Origin: Solen grandis
Taxonomy: Eukaryota > Mollusca > Bivalvia > Adapedonta > Solenidae
Length of the DNA: 64,000 nt
Reading direction: 5' to 3'
Assembly: GCA_021229015.1 (NCBI GenBank)
Contig: CM037777.1
Span: 28,891,584-28,955,583 of the forward strand
The notes under the pieces are model-generated. The model was not told where the DNA came from, did no database searches, and worked only from the letters and a program-made list of their open reading frames with translations. Of the stretch, positions 11,053 through 22,840 are shown one piece after another. Numbering within the stretch: the first letter of the stretch is position 1; every line of letters starts with the position of its first letter. Both the position numbers and the translations under genes were made by a program.

Positions 11053-12926
11053 TTATTTGCTGGGACCGGCTTCATCCACCTGACCTTTCACATACTCTTC
11101 TTTGTACTGTCCTTTACTTCTGGCCTGGTGGTATATAAATTCCAGTTTTGCTCTGTTTGATCTTCTTTGTAGTTTAAATTTGTTTGTTTTTTGGTACTTT
11201 TTATATCTTTGAGCTCGATTTGATGTATAGTTCAAATATCTTCTAGCACGAGGCGAAATAGGTTTTCCAGTAATGCTGCTTACTTTCTTGGTGACTGACT
11301 CTTGTAAAGAATTATTTAATTGTAGGGTTTTTGATGCCAGATTTCCTGCAAAATTTCTTGACATGTTGATTTCTTTGGGAAGTGTTGACAGTACCGCCCT
11401 ATTGAAACCCTCGCATTTCTGTGTTGATGTATTGCTGGAGACACTAAGCACGGCATACTCACTGAGTCGTATTTCCAGGATGGTTGAAAGTAACTCACGA
11501 TCGTTTCTTGTCATTTTCAGGTGATGTATGCCGTGAGTCGGTAGATACGTAGATGTGTACCACCAGCTACCAACCCCACCAACACCGGAGCAAACAAGGG
11601 AGTCATGTGGGCAGAAACTGCAGTTCCCCCGTAGCATTCCAGAGTTGCAGCTTTGATGGCAGGTAAACAATTCAATAATTTTGAAAGATCACCGTCTGCC
11701 TCGGCCCGAAGTTTTTCAATTATGGCATGGCATCTTGATTTGATATCCTTGGCTAGAGCTGTTGTTGCTTGTTGTCTAGCTTCATGTGACAGCTTTTTTC
11801 CACTGAACATAGTCAGGCTCCAGTTAGACTGCCTCGTCTTTCTTACTTGTTTGCTTCCCAAGTGATAGGGGTCTGCTTGGCGATTGACAGTCCAGGCATT
11901 TCCAAGCTTGTCATAAAAATCAGACATGCCCAGGTGAGCCTTGGTGTCCCCATCTGTTGTTAGGCTGCGAACAAGTATATCTTCCTTAGAAAGTTGCTCG
12001 GCAATGCTGAAAGCCATGGATCTTTCTGAATGGGGCGCCATATATGGAATGTTTGCTGTACATGCCGCATGGCCCCCAGGACATGTGATGTCAAATCCCT
12101 TGTTCCTTAAATATGCTCCAGTCCAGCAAAGCTTATTCTGGACAGCTAGGGCAACAATGTAATTGTAACTGGTGTTGTTCTCTATGGCTACACCATAAGC
12201 CTGTGATGCAGCCTGCCCAGGTTTGTACGATGAAATCATTCTGTTAGCATTGTAACGGCCATCAAAAGACAGGTCCAGGTGGTTCGGGTTCTTTCGTCCT
12301 TGCTCCTGGTTGTGTTTAATAACAAGCTGCCTCTTGACGGCCATGTCATCCTCATTAATTTTTATAGTGTTGACGGAGGCTTGGTTCATCAAGGTTTGCA
12401 TGTGGGACCTGGAAGGTGGAGGTATGTCCATAGATGCAAGTAGCAGGTTCCCCTTCTCTAATCCTATGGCAGTGTCCTGCAAAGCTGAAGCAAATAGCAT
12501 ATTTACAGCTACTGCTTTTGAGCTTTGGCATCTGTTGTAACTGTCCATCTTAGAAGAAAGAAAACCACACGAAGAGCACCTGAACTCCAGTTTTGATCCA
12601 AGTCCCACTTTTAATTCACTGTTAAGGACAATATTTAAATGCTCACAGTCTAGAAGACTGTGTTCCCTGTACACATCATTCATGATGCTTATCAGCTTAT
12701 TCATGTTTATGATGCGGTTTCCATGCGCATCATAGTTATGTTGTTCTTCTCTTTGCAGATCCCGTCCCGAGCGCAGTGTCGGCTTCTTGGGAGTTGCATC
12801 AGCTGCATGATCTGCATCATCAGATGTGTCCAAGGAGGTGTCGGCAAGGCGTCGAGCTGGTGACATCTTATTTCCTGGTAGGAATTGACCCCCCACTCGG
12901 CGTCTCTTTATTTTACCTTTCGGCAT
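11053..12926 (-). pseudogene. Mutator-like transposase with one frameshift (unit 3)
   Basis: Same 624-residue protein with one C missing from a run of C (five at 11626-11630, six in units 1 and 2). The frame breaks near residue 434, after D222 and D325 and before E506. The two halves are open at 11517-12926 and 11053-11670. A homopolymer loss is a typical long-read consensus error, so the copy may be intact in reality. Confidence 0.8.
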
Positions 12927-13161
12927 CTTGATGTAAAAGTTGTGTTTACTGTGTGAGCAGTTGTTATAGAATGAACTGAAAAAAATCTCCATGCAGGTGC
13001 TCAGCATTCTTATCAGAATGACCAGTGTCATTTTCAGCATTCTTATCAAAGAAATAGTTCACTAATTAGAGTTTTGGGGAGAGGGACGCTCCTGCAAGAA
13101 AAATAAGGTCATTATCCAGGGTAAACCCTATTGTTCTTATCAGACAGGAGAAGATGGGCTT

Positions 13162-13261
13162 NNNNNNNNNNNNNNNNNNNNNNNNNNNNNNNNNNNNNNN
13201 NNNNNNNNNNNNNNNNNNNNNNNNNNNNNNNNNNNNNNNNNNNNNNNNNNNNNNNNNNNNN
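13162..13261. other. Assembly gap (100 N)
   Basis: A run of exactly 100 N, the usual placeholder for a gap of unknown size, inside tandem unit 3. A collapsed or unresolved extension of the array is the simplest reason. Confidence 0.95.
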
Positions 13262-13479
13262 TTGGTAGAGGTTCATAAGACAATGCCAAACAGTGAAACA
13301 CCCAATCTCATTAAAATCATATCCTAATTTGTGTTCCTCTACTATCCGTGATTAAAATTTGACAACATCTCATTAAGGTTCATGTCAGATTGACCTTTAA
13401 AGTAATTTATATGCATAAACAAGTGCTCAATTTTAAACCAAATAAATAATGGGTTTCTAGCTGACTTCAGTAAAATGTT

Positions 13480-13612
13480 TGTCACAGTTCAAGGTGTGCA
13501 GCTTGACCGGGACTCGAACCCGGGGCCTTTTGCTTACAGAGTGAATACTCTACCGAATGAGCTACCTGGCTGCTTACACATCTTTCTACACTATTGTAAG
13601 ATGATTGCAGTT
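13480..13612 (-). repeat. Solo-LTR-like copy with tRNA-like core
   Basis: On the minus strand this holds an A-box-like GTAGCTCATTCGGTAGAG and a perfect B box (GGTTCGAGTCC). It ends in GTGACA, like the LTR of the miniature element at 40.2-40.5 kb. Upstream, cttacaatagtgtagaaag parallels the same LTR. The acceptor stem pairs poorly and the anticodon stem is broken, so it is not a working tRNA gene. The 5' limit is uncertain. Confidence 0.55.
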
Positions 13613-13669
13613 ACTTCCTCTGGTTTAACCGAATGATTCTGTAGCTGCCAATTTGATTGGCTTATACAA

Positions 13670-14040
13670 AGGTCAATCTTAGACGACCCTCTATATGATG
13701 TGGTCAGATCCAGTTAGCATACTGAATCTGATTTCAATGAGATTTCCACACACCAAATATGTAAGCTCTAGGTCCTGTGGTTTAGGAGAAGATTTTTAAA
13801 GATTTCTCTTTAAAAATCTATTTTTAGCTCCTGTGACCCAGCTATGCAATGGACGAGAACCATTTGAACAAATTTGGTAGAGCTCCACCTAAGGAACAAT
13901 CCTGTAAGTTTCATCAAAACTGGATGTTGTTTAAAGAAAATTGTTGACGCCGGACACATGCACGTGTAGATGGACGACAAACAAAAGGCGGTCACATCAG
14001 CTCACCATGAGCACATTGTGCTCAGGTGAGCTGAAAACTG
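13670..14040. repeat. Dispersed bivalve repeat ending ggtgagct
   Basis: Member of the same dispersed family as 21.1-22.7 kb. Shared phrases include ttttagctcctgtgac, tggtagagct, gttgacgccgga, and the end gctcac..tgagcac..tgtgctcaggtgagct. No coding content. Confidence 0.6.
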
Positions 14041-14099
14041 GTTGTAACTTAATAGGTTTCACACAAAAACAACTTATCTCCCATTACATCAATTTGACA

Positions 14100-15180
14100 G
14101 TAGGAGTAGACACAAAATAGAAAAAATACCTTTGAGTGTTACCTTGACCTTGAAGTCAACAAGGAAATGTGTCTCTGAAGCATCATTAGCATGTGTTGGG
14201 TCAGAACTAAATATTTTCTCTCTTTTCTCTGTACCTTGACCTTTGATCAAGTGACACCAAAATTAATATGGGTCATCCAGTAGTCATGACCAATCAACCT
14301 ATGAAGTTTGAGGAATGTGGGCCCAAGTGTTCTTTAGTTATTGATGGGAAACAATTTTCACATTTGAGGTCACTGTGACCTTGACCTTTGACCAAGTGAC
14401 CCCAAAATCCGATCAACTTTTGCAAAACAATATGCCTCCTCTTCTTGGGGGGGGGGGGGGGGATAAAAAAACTTAAATACATTTAGATCATAACCTTGAA
14501 ACATAACAATCAATGGTCATCCAAATGTGAAATATAGGTCACATCAATAAAATTGCATAAATATTAAATACTTCATATCATGAGGTACAAGACTATTCCA
14601 ATTTTAGTGAAGATGTAAATTTCCATCTCAGTAAAAACACAGCTTCAACACAAAGTTGACAAAAGTGATGAACGGACGCACAAACAAACTAGAAATGTGA
14701 CCAGAGGACTCAGATGCCCCCAGCCATCACATTTTCTAAAACAAAAGCCAACAGTCATGTCCTGAGTAATATATCCATGAAGTTTTAAGTCTGTAGCATA
14801 AATACAGTTACCTGTGTCACAGTTTTGGGATGGACAAAGGCAAATCTTTATGCCTCACTTTTTGGTAGGGAACAAAAATACCCAGGTGCACAAATTCATG
14901 TCTTGATTAATATATCTATGAAGTTTCAAGTCTGTAGTACAAATACTTTCAGTGTTACGTGCGTCACAAGCATAAAATTATATATTTTTCGGAAAAAAAA
15001 AAAAAAAGCCCATAACTTGTCAACTTAAACAAAGGTTTGATAAAAATACCCAGGTGCACAAGTTCATGTCCTGAATAACATCCATGAAGTTTCAAGTCTG
15101 TTGTACATACACTTTCAGAGTTACATGAGTCACAAGCATAAAATTCCATATTTTTCAAAAACAAAGGTCCTTAACTCTGT
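14100..15180. repeat. Degenerate repeats (accttgacctttga, then a ~170-bp direct repeat)
   Basis: The first half has recurring accttgacctttgacc-like phrases and a G15 run near 14450. The second half repeats a ~170-bp block (aaatacccaggtgcacaa...tcatg...gaagtttcaagtctg...cacaagcataaaat) at about 14870 and 15040, with a weaker copy near 14750. No gene. Confidence 0.55.
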
Positions 15181-15464
15181 CAACTTCAACTACAGTAAAC
15201 TCAGCTTAAAGTAATCTAGATGGAACCATGATTTCCTGCTTGCTATAGCCTGAGTTTCTATTATCCATACTTTATATAGCAAACATCTATTCTTAAACAA
15301 ACACTTGAAATACTTTTCAAATGAGTTGACATATACATATCATGTATAAAATCTATATTTTGCGCATAATCAAATAGATTGATGATGTCGAACATATCAT
15401 AAAATTTCAGTCCTTTGATGAAGCCGAGATTGTGAAATTAGGACAGCATTATGCAACATGCAAA

Positions 15465-16129
15465 TTAGGGGTGGGCAATATATCGCAATACTGCAATATA
15501 CTAGTATTGCAAAACCATTTGTCAGCCAATATATTGCAATGTGATTTCAAATTTCACAATATAATGTGTTTTAGTAGCTGAGTAATTTTCAAGTACATTT
15601 GTATTAACCTTTGCGCACCTGTAACAGAGTGAAACGGGTAAAAAATTTGTTGCCTCAGAAACAGGCCAATCTTTACAGTGAATGCCGGCCTGTAACATAG
15701 TGATTCAAAAGCATAAAAAAATAGTTGCTTCAGAAACGGGCCAATCTTTACAGTGAATGCCTGTTACATAGTGAAATGTGTAAAAAAAAGGGTTCCTTCA
15801 GAAACAGGCCAATATTTACAGTGAATGCCTGTAATGTATTAAAACATTTTGAAATCTGGCCAGTAGTTTTGAAGGAGATGATTTTTAAGCTTTCATAATT
15901 CATTTTTTTCCATTGCCATTGCAACCAGAGTTCTACATGGATCTAGTTTATTTTAGCAACCTTTGTGAAGGTTTTGTGAAGGTTTACCCAAATATCATCC
16001 CTGCCAAATTTAACCAAATTCTGTCCAGTGGTTTCAGGAGATGTCGTTTAAAGTTTTCACTATTAACATATAAGGCAAATTAGCCCCACCCCTAGGCCAT
16101 TTTTTTATGGATCAGAATAATTTTAGCAA
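15465..16129. repeat. Old dispersed repeats, including a ~70-bp tandem repeat
   Basis: Begins with caatatat-rich inverted-looking sequence. It is followed by three copies of a ~70-bp unit containing cctcagaaacaggccaatctttacagtgaatgcc-like text (15600-15840). Then comes a dispersed repeat (gaaatctggccagtag...) that is interrupted by the MULE at 16139. A related inverted fragment lies near 19720-19830. Confidence 0.5.
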
Positions 16130-16138
16130 TCTTGGTAG

Positions 16139-18757
16139 GTGTCTTCCCAACTGTCCCACTTTTATATAAAACAGTAAAAATCAAGGTGGGACAGTTGGGA
16201 ATCATGCTTAATTGGATAACAATAGACTGTCATGGATGAGTGACTAAAGTCTTTACCTAAATGGATGGAATATTTCAGTGCAATTATTTGTCTTATTGTC
16301 TTATATTATTAAGAGCAATTTGCAATAGTATTTATGGTTAGTAATATATTGCATTAGTATTTATAATAAGTTATATGCTATTAGCAAAATTATTTATAAT
16401 AAGTATTTATAATACTTATTATGTTTTAGGATGTTGTCAGTATTCTCTCTCTCTCTCTCTGAAATGAAGAAAACAAACTCTTTATGTTTTCATATATTTA
16501 TTATTTTTATTTCATGTGTCATGAACAAATCAAATAAAGACAGGGCTATATTCGGATGTGGTACAATTTATTGTATTTTGTTTTTAATTTGAAAACAAGC
16601 ATTTCATTTAAACAACTGTGACATTCCACCCTACTGATCTGTTCTATACAGAGTTACTCGTCAAACCGAATCAAATGCGATGCACAATTGGCATACTCCA
16701 TCACAGTGATTTCTTCAGCCATGTACTTGTGTTTCAGGGCAGACAGTCTCTGTTCAAGTTGTCGGTATTTCCTCCTCTTCTTTTCTCTCACTCCTCCGGC
16801 ACTGTGCTGAAGAATTTTGATAGCATTGGCAGCTTCAATCCTTTGTATTGTTTCCAAGAACTTGTAAATGTTCGGATGTGACTGTCTCATACTTTTCTTT
16901 AGTTTGTTGTGCCAGCCTTCCAAGTTGTTTGTTGTTCTTGGTCCTTCTGTCTCGAAATGGTTCCAGTTGTCCTTGTCTCCCTCAACCCAATGTTCAGTGA
17001 CATAGTCTGTGAACCTTGAAACATCCACTGGAATCTCTGCATTTTCAGCATCCGTCAGTGCGACAAACCACACATCTTCAACATGTTGTATGGGGACTAG
17101 AGGCAGAACTGCAGCTCTTCTTCCTAGTTTCTTAAAGTCCTCATTCTCAGAATACAGTCCAACTAAGCCAAGCTTCTGTATCTTCCGCCAAACACACTGT
17201 GTGTAATGAAAAAAACACCCTTTCACATTCACATTTGGAAACACTCTGCGAGCTGCCTGCTTGGTTGCTGCCTCAAAGTCTATCAGGAGTGTGTCTGGTC
17301 CCAGTTCCATTCCTATTTCCCTGCATTTCTGTTGAAGATGTTGAAAAAGTCTGCAGTAAATCCTTTCACTTTTTCCAGGCAGAAGGGCAAACACTAACGG
17401 ATACATGTGTCCATCAATATATCCATGGAGTGTGTAGACCTGGCTGAATATGTCTGGGCACACATAAAATGTTCCGTCTCCATATATGGTTGGGTTCTGT
17501 GCCAGATGCTGGAGATTTGTTCTTGTAGCAAAAATCAGCATCCTGTTGTCATTCTCTGCCTCATCAACCAGTAGGAACTGCTCACCAGTGTGCGTTTCAG
17601 TCCATTTTCCATCCAAATCTATGTCACTCCTGGACTTTGGTATCCCCGGTCTCAATGCACCTCTTTCCCTGTATAGAGATGACTTGGTGGAGGGGAAGGT
17701 TGGTAATCCTTTGCAGACTTGTTCTGCATCTTCGTCCCATTCTCTGTCTCTCAGACTGGATATGACTTCTTCATATATTGACGGAATCGGCGTGGTTTCT
17801 TCGCGTGCCCTCTTTCGCATGAGTTGATTTATTTCATGGCGCTTCAGTTCCATGTGTTCGGCTGCATGATTATGGGTATTGGTCACAGAAACTGGAATGT
17901 TGTCAGCTGTTGTGATTTTAGCAGAACAGGTTCGGACATGACAGACCCAGTACACCCTTGTTGGTTTTCGGTTTTTGACCTGGTATCTGAATCCATTGTA
18001 AACCAGACTATCACCACCACGTTGGTTCTTGACAAACTGCACACTCACTTGTGCATTTGCCATTTAGCTTATAATTTCAGACGATGTTACTTAGTGAAAT
18101 TTTACTATCAAATGAAGACATTTACATCAGAATGTAAATATATTGTATCTGATACAGTTCAGTTCATTAATGAGATATCACAGTTTGAAAGTCACAATAA
18201 ATTGATAACCAAAAATGTTAATTACTTCAAATCAAATTGTTTACCTTAAGTAGTAAACTGCTAGATCAAAGGACTTGTTTGTATTTCTTAATCCAATCAC
18301 TTAGCAATATATACAGGATAAATGGACTTTAGTTGGACCAATCAATTAACACAATTTAAAGAAAAAAGTAGCAGAGGTGATAATTATCTTAATAAGTTCA
18401 AATTATTTTTTATCTTTATCAATTCACATAAGCTTTAAAGCCAGAGATCAAAGGAATGCATGTTTACACTATAAATTACAATTAATTTAGTAACCCTAAT
18501 TAATGGACCTTAATAAACACATTTTAGAAAGAAATAATACAATATAACTAAAACATGAAATTTTACCTCTTAAAATACAAAATCAAAAAAAAAATCAGAA
18601 ACAAAATCAGATAATACAACTTCAATTCATTTTAATGTGTTGTAGTTTGAAATAGATTATAATCCCTTATCAAAACACACCCAGCAAGGTGCTAAAAATC
18701 TTGAGTGGGACAGTTGGGAAACAAAATATCAAAAAGTGGGACAGTTGGGCATAAACC
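16139..18757 (-). mobile_element. MULE DNA transposon with FLYWCH transposase, apparently complete
   Basis: A 2619-bp element bounded by a perfect 9-bp target duplication, tcttggtag, at 16130-16138 and 18758-18766. The termini are imperfect inverted repeats sharing cccaactgtcccactttt. The 14-bp motif gtgggacagttggg or its complement occurs four times, two near each end (16146-16159, 16186-16199, 18705-18718, 18736-18749), suggesting transposase binding sites. Nine-base duplications fit the Mutator superfamily. Joining the flanks restores a phrase (cttggtagagggttaccc) that looks like the uninterrupted dispersed repeat. The single ORF is intact, so the copy could be recent and autonomous. Confidence 0.85.
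16654..18063 (-). CDS. MULE transposase with FLYWCH zinc finger
   Basis: A 469-residue single-exon protein. Residues ~15-70 form a FLYWCH-type zinc finger (YNGFRYQ, YWVCHVRTC, THNH; ligands likely C41, C46, H64, H66) that should bind DNA. Residues ~180-390 are the MULE transposase core with YGDGTF (D196), LLIDFE (D262), CFFH (H286) and RTTNNLEGWHNKL (E382), a plausible DDE triad with the usual C/H motif. The C-terminal ~70 residues are charged and coiled-coil-like. The start is the first Met, 11 residues before the finger region. No frameshift or stop is present. The family is known from transposons and from domesticated host genes; the flanking inverted repeats and target duplication favour a transposon here. 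Confidence 0.88.
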   Translation of the reverse strand: MANAQVSVQFVKNQRGGDSLVYNGFRYQVKNRKPTRVYWVCHVRTCSAKITTADNIPVSVTNTHNHAAEHMELKRHEINQLMRKRAREETTPIPSIYEEVISSLRDREWDEDAEQVCKGLPTFPSTKSSLYRERGALRPGIPKSRSDIDLDGKWTETHTGEQFLLVDEAENDNRMLIFATRTNLQHLAQNPTIYGDGTFYVCPDIFSQVYTLHGYIDGHMYPLVFALLPGKSERIYCRLFQHLQQKCREIGMELGPDTLLIDFEAATKQAARRVFPNVNVKGCFFHYTQCVWRKIQKLGLVGLYSENEDFKKLGRRAAVLPLVPIQHVEDVWFVALTDAENAEIPVDVSRFTDYVTEHWVEGDKDNWNHFETEGPRTTNNLEGWHNKLKKSMRQSHPNIYKFLETIQRIEAANAIKILQHSAGGVREKKRRKYRQLEQRLSALKHKYMAEEITVMEYANCASHLIRFDE

Positions 18758-18766
18758 TCTTGGTAG

Positions 18767-20954
18767 AGGGTTACCCAAGGAACATCAGATTCTGTACTAA
18801 AATATTTTGAAATCTGGCCAATAGTTTTGAAGGAAATGATTTTTTTTGAAGTTTTCATATTTTTTTTCTTTCTGACGCCATGGCAACCAGAATTCTACAT
18901 GGATCAAGTTTATTTTAATTAGCAACTTTTGCCAAGTTTAATCAAATGCTGTCCAGGAGTTTCAGAGGAAATGTCATTTAAAGCAAATTGTTGGCGACAG
19001 ATGCAGACGGACACAGGGTGATCCTAATAGCTCAGGTGACCTAAAAATAATTGCCAACTTGATGTATTTCATTTTAAAAACTTAAAATGCAATTTGATAT
19101 TCTGTAATATAAGCACATCAATTTGTTTATTTGAAGTTTCAATTTTCTGAAAATATAGGATATACTGAATTAATCAGAAAAAAATCAAAAAAAAATTAAT
19201 TTTAAATTTAATCGAAAATTCAAATTACATGAAATTTCTAAATTGAATAAAATCATTTATTCAAAACTAATTAATTGATTTTTTTAATTGTCTTTGAATT
19301 AATTAGTGAACATTTAATATTGATTCTCATTTTACGTTTTTTTACACTACAGGTGTTTCGATATTAAACAAAACTGATTACATGCTTTACTGAACTACAC
19401 TCCTGTAACGTTGAAAAACATGTCCAAATATTTAACATTTGAAGACGTCCTGTATGGTGCATTATAGCCTTTACATTATGTTTTTATATACTTCAGTAGT
19501 TCATTTATGCCCACAAATAAAGATTAATATGTTTAGTGCTGAAAAACAGCGACAACCAAAAAAAAAAATAAAAAATATTTGGGTTAATTTCAACATTGTC
19601 CAACTTTCTATTTACTACAAATATGCTAAATCTCTTGTTCGCTTTGAAACCTGCAAAAAAGGCAACCATCTCGAACCATTGCAGGGAATCACTATAAAGA
19701 TTGGCCAGTTTCTGAGACAACATTTTTTTTTTTTACCCGTTACATTTAAGTAAAGATTAATTGTTCCATTTCTGAGGCAAGAATTTTTTTATCTGTTTCA
19801 ATATGCTACAGGCATTTGCTGTAAAATTTGGCCCAGTACATGAAGGGTAAGTAGATCTAATAAATAGCAACAAAAAGCAAATTATATTTTTATTCTAGAG
19901 TAAATTTCACAACTTCAGGAGTACAATAATTATTGCACAATGGTTATAAAGTATAAACATCATGTTACATGCCATTTATAATGATAAAGTGGAAATGGTT
20001 ACTATAAGAATTATGAACAAAAACTTGAAGTCAAAACATCAGTTGAAAAGTTAAAGCAAAGTATTTTGAGTTGGTACCAAACATGAAAATCTCAAAAATG
20101 AAAATTACCTTAAAATAACTTAAGAAGTATCCACATTTTTTTATGTATGTTCTGATTTTAGGCAATATATTGCAATATCAGCAGGGTTCAACATTAACTT
20201 TTTCAATCACTGGACCAGCAGCCAAGTAGCACAGAGAATTGCATGATTAGACCTGACCTAATTTGAACTGGACCAAACTTTTTTGAGATAAACCCTGTAC
20301 GTAGTACAATACATTTAACATCACTTAATAGTTATGCTCCTGTTGTATACCATGTATATATTGAGGGATACACAGTCATATAATATTTTGAATAAAAAAT
20401 AAAGATAAAATATGTAATTAACTTTTTTCTTTCATTAAACTGTTTCAACTTTTATTAAAGAACACCATGAGCATTTTAGACAACATATCAGCTCTATGGG
20501 TAAAAGTCATTTGTTCTAAAAATCTTATGTTGCTTAATTTTCAACATTGTTGAACACACAATGTCCATTGTTAACCTAAACAGTCCATATTAAAACAGTC
20601 TCTCTGCACTGGCTGGTCAACTAATTTATTATAAGAGCTACCATTGTGATTGTTTATTTCTTATCTGCAATGTTGATTCATTGTGACTTTTTATGTCATC
20701 AATTTTAAAGTTGTCAGTTATGGTACCCTAAATAAATCTACCCACAGTCTCAAATTTCCTGCAAGGCATACAGTATAGCACATCACACTGTTTAAATCGT
20801 CTTGACCCAGCCACGGGTAATCATCTTTCCATTTTGCACAAAATTGGGGTTTGAGCTTTTGTTTTTCATGCTCTTTTTGTTCCTCATTTCCCTTATGTAT
20901 ATTAGAAATTTTGCTACTTTTATTTGTCGAAACCCAAATTTAAATAGGTCCATA
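18767..20954. other. Repeat-rich spacer, no gene seen
   Basis: The first 280 bp are the right half of the dispersed repeat interrupted by the MULE, ending gctcaggtgacctaaaaa. The rest is AT-rich with short repeat debris, including an inverted relative of the 15.6-kb tandem unit near 19720-19830. Open frames here are short and compositionally biased. Confidence 0.5.
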
Positions 20955-21094
20955 CTTAATATAGGTTGTCAGACGTTTCACCCCCAAGTCGTTTCCTCCC
21001 CAGTTGTTTCCTCCCCAATTTGGGGGAAACCTTTAATGTTACTTTATTTAAGCATTTGATTTAATTACTTTATATTATCCTAAATTATTTAAAC

Positions 21095-22565
21095 AAGAGG
21101 GCCATGATGGCCCTGAATCGCTCACCTGAGTACCATTGCTTCAACTGATGTCAAGGTTTTTAAACAGACAAGGATTCTGATATAACTTAATCTAAAACAT
21201 TTTACCCCTGACAATACTACACACCAAATATCTAAGCAATGGGCCATATGGTTTCAGAGAAGACTTGGGCGCAGGGTCATTTATCACCGTAGGGCCAAGA
21301 CTTTGAAAATCTTTGTAATGAACCATTAGATGCTACTACATACCAAAAATCTTAGCTCTAGGCCTTATTGATTCATAGAAGAAGATTTTTTAAGATTTTC
21401 CTATTTAACTCTATGTAAAACAAGTGACCCCTGGTGTGGGGTCATTTATCACCATTGGGCTATGATTTGTACAATCTTGGTAGTGGCCCATAAGATGATG
21501 CTACATACCAAATATCTAAGCTCTAGGCCTTATGATTCATAGAAGAAGATTTTTTAAGATTTTCCTATTTAACTCTTTGTAAAACAAGTGACCCCTGGTG
21601 CGGGGTCATTTATCACCATAGGGCTATGATTAGTACAATCTTGGTAGTGGCCCATAAGATGATGCTTCATACCAAATATCTAAGCTCTAGGCCTTATGCA
21701 TTCATGGAAGAAGATTTTTTAAGATTTTCCTATATAACTCTATGTAAAACAAGTGACCCTGGTGCGGGGTCATTTATCACCATAGGGCTATGATTAGTAC
21801 AATCTTGGTAGTGGCCCATAAGATGATGCTTCATACCAAATATCTAAGCTCTAGGCCTTATGCATTCATGGAAGAAGATTTTTTAAGATTTACCTATATA
21901 ACTATATGTAAAACAAGTGACCCCTGGTGCGGGGTCATTTATCACCATAGGGCTATTATTTGTACAATCTTGGTAGTGGCACATAAGATGATGCTTCATA
22001 CCAAATATCTAAGCTCTAGGCCTTATGCATTCATGGAAGAAGATTTTTTAAGATTTTCCTATATAACTCTATGTAAAACAAGTGACCCTGGTGCGGGGTC
22101 ATTTATCACCATAGGGCTATTATTTGTACAATCTTGGTAGTGGCCCATAAGATGATGCTACATACCAAATATCTAAGCTCTAGGCCTTATGGATTCATAG
22201 AAGAAGATTTTTTAAGATTTTTCTATATAACTCTATGTAAAACAAGTGACCCCTGGTGCGGGGTCATTTATCACCATAGGGCTATGATTTGTACAATCTT
22301 GGTAGTGGCCCATAAGATCATGCTACATACCAAAAATCAAAAGGCTAGGCCTTGTGGTTTCAGAGAAGAAGATTTTTTAAATTTTCATTTTTAAAATCTA
22401 TTTTTAGCTCCTGTGACCTAATTATGCGATGGACCAGAACCATTTATACAACTTTAGTAGAGCTTCATCCAAGGAACATTCCTGCAAAATATTTTTCAAA
22501 TTGGCCAAGCCGTTTAGGAGGAGATGTTGTTTGAAGCAATTGTTGACGCCGGACGCACGGACGGA

Positions 22566-22597
<32 letters not shown>

Positions 22598-22680
22598 CGG
22601 ACGACGGACGACGGACGCCGGACAAAAGGCGATCAGAAAAGCTCACCTTGAGCACGTTGTGCTCATGTGAGCTAAAAATA
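21095..22680. repeat. Dispersed bivalve repeat with ~165-bp internal tandem repeat (7 copies)
   Basis: Copies are anchored by gtcatttatcacc at 21276, 21441, 21605, 21769, 21934, 22098 and 22263, so the period is 164-165 bp. Each copy also has caagtgacccctggtg, tggcccataagatgatgct and gctctaggcctta. The unit ends with ttttagctcctgtgac, gttgacgccggac, a (CGCA)n run at 22564-22600, and the closing gctcacc...gtgagctaaaaa. Open frames through the repeats are a by-product of repetition. Confidence 0.8.
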
Positions 22681-22818
22681 ATCAATTTTTTTATAGAATG
22701 AAAGATTGGGTTTAATGATCTGAATAATTAAGGTGTGAGGAGTAAAAAAGGCGATAGTGTTAAAGGTGATAAACTTTGAAAGGTTAATGTGATCGTGAGC
22801 ACATGTATTAGATGAGAA

Positions 22819-22840
22819 ACACACACACACACACACACAC
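22819..22840. repeat. (AC)n microsatellite
   Basis: Uninterrupted run of alternating a and c. A second (AC)n run lies at about 23749-23771. Confidence 0.85.

Larger units (their letters stand above)
9954..13161 (-). mobile_element. Mutator-like element, tandem unit 3, cut by assembly gap
   Basis: Third unit, 3208 bp before the run of N. Compared with unit 1 it has lost about 70 bp near 10820-10855. It otherwise keeps the transposase, the ribozyme motif and the start junction ttaggtgtgacc. Sequence after the gap does not resume the unit, so the number of further copies is unknown. Confidence 0.8.

Noticed and set aside
13500..13575. Functional tRNA gene
   Set aside because: The B box is perfect, but the acceptor and anticodon stems do not pair and the sequence is part of a repeated LTR-like unit.
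15465..20185. Large element bounded by caatatat-rich ends
   Set aside because: The end sequences are internally palindromic and do not align as a clean inverted pair; no target duplication was seen.
21790..22394. Open frames of 116 and 86 codons with repeated peptide blocks
   Set aside because: They are translations of the 165-bp tandem repeat. The frame shifts between copies when the period is 164, so there is no selected repeat protein.
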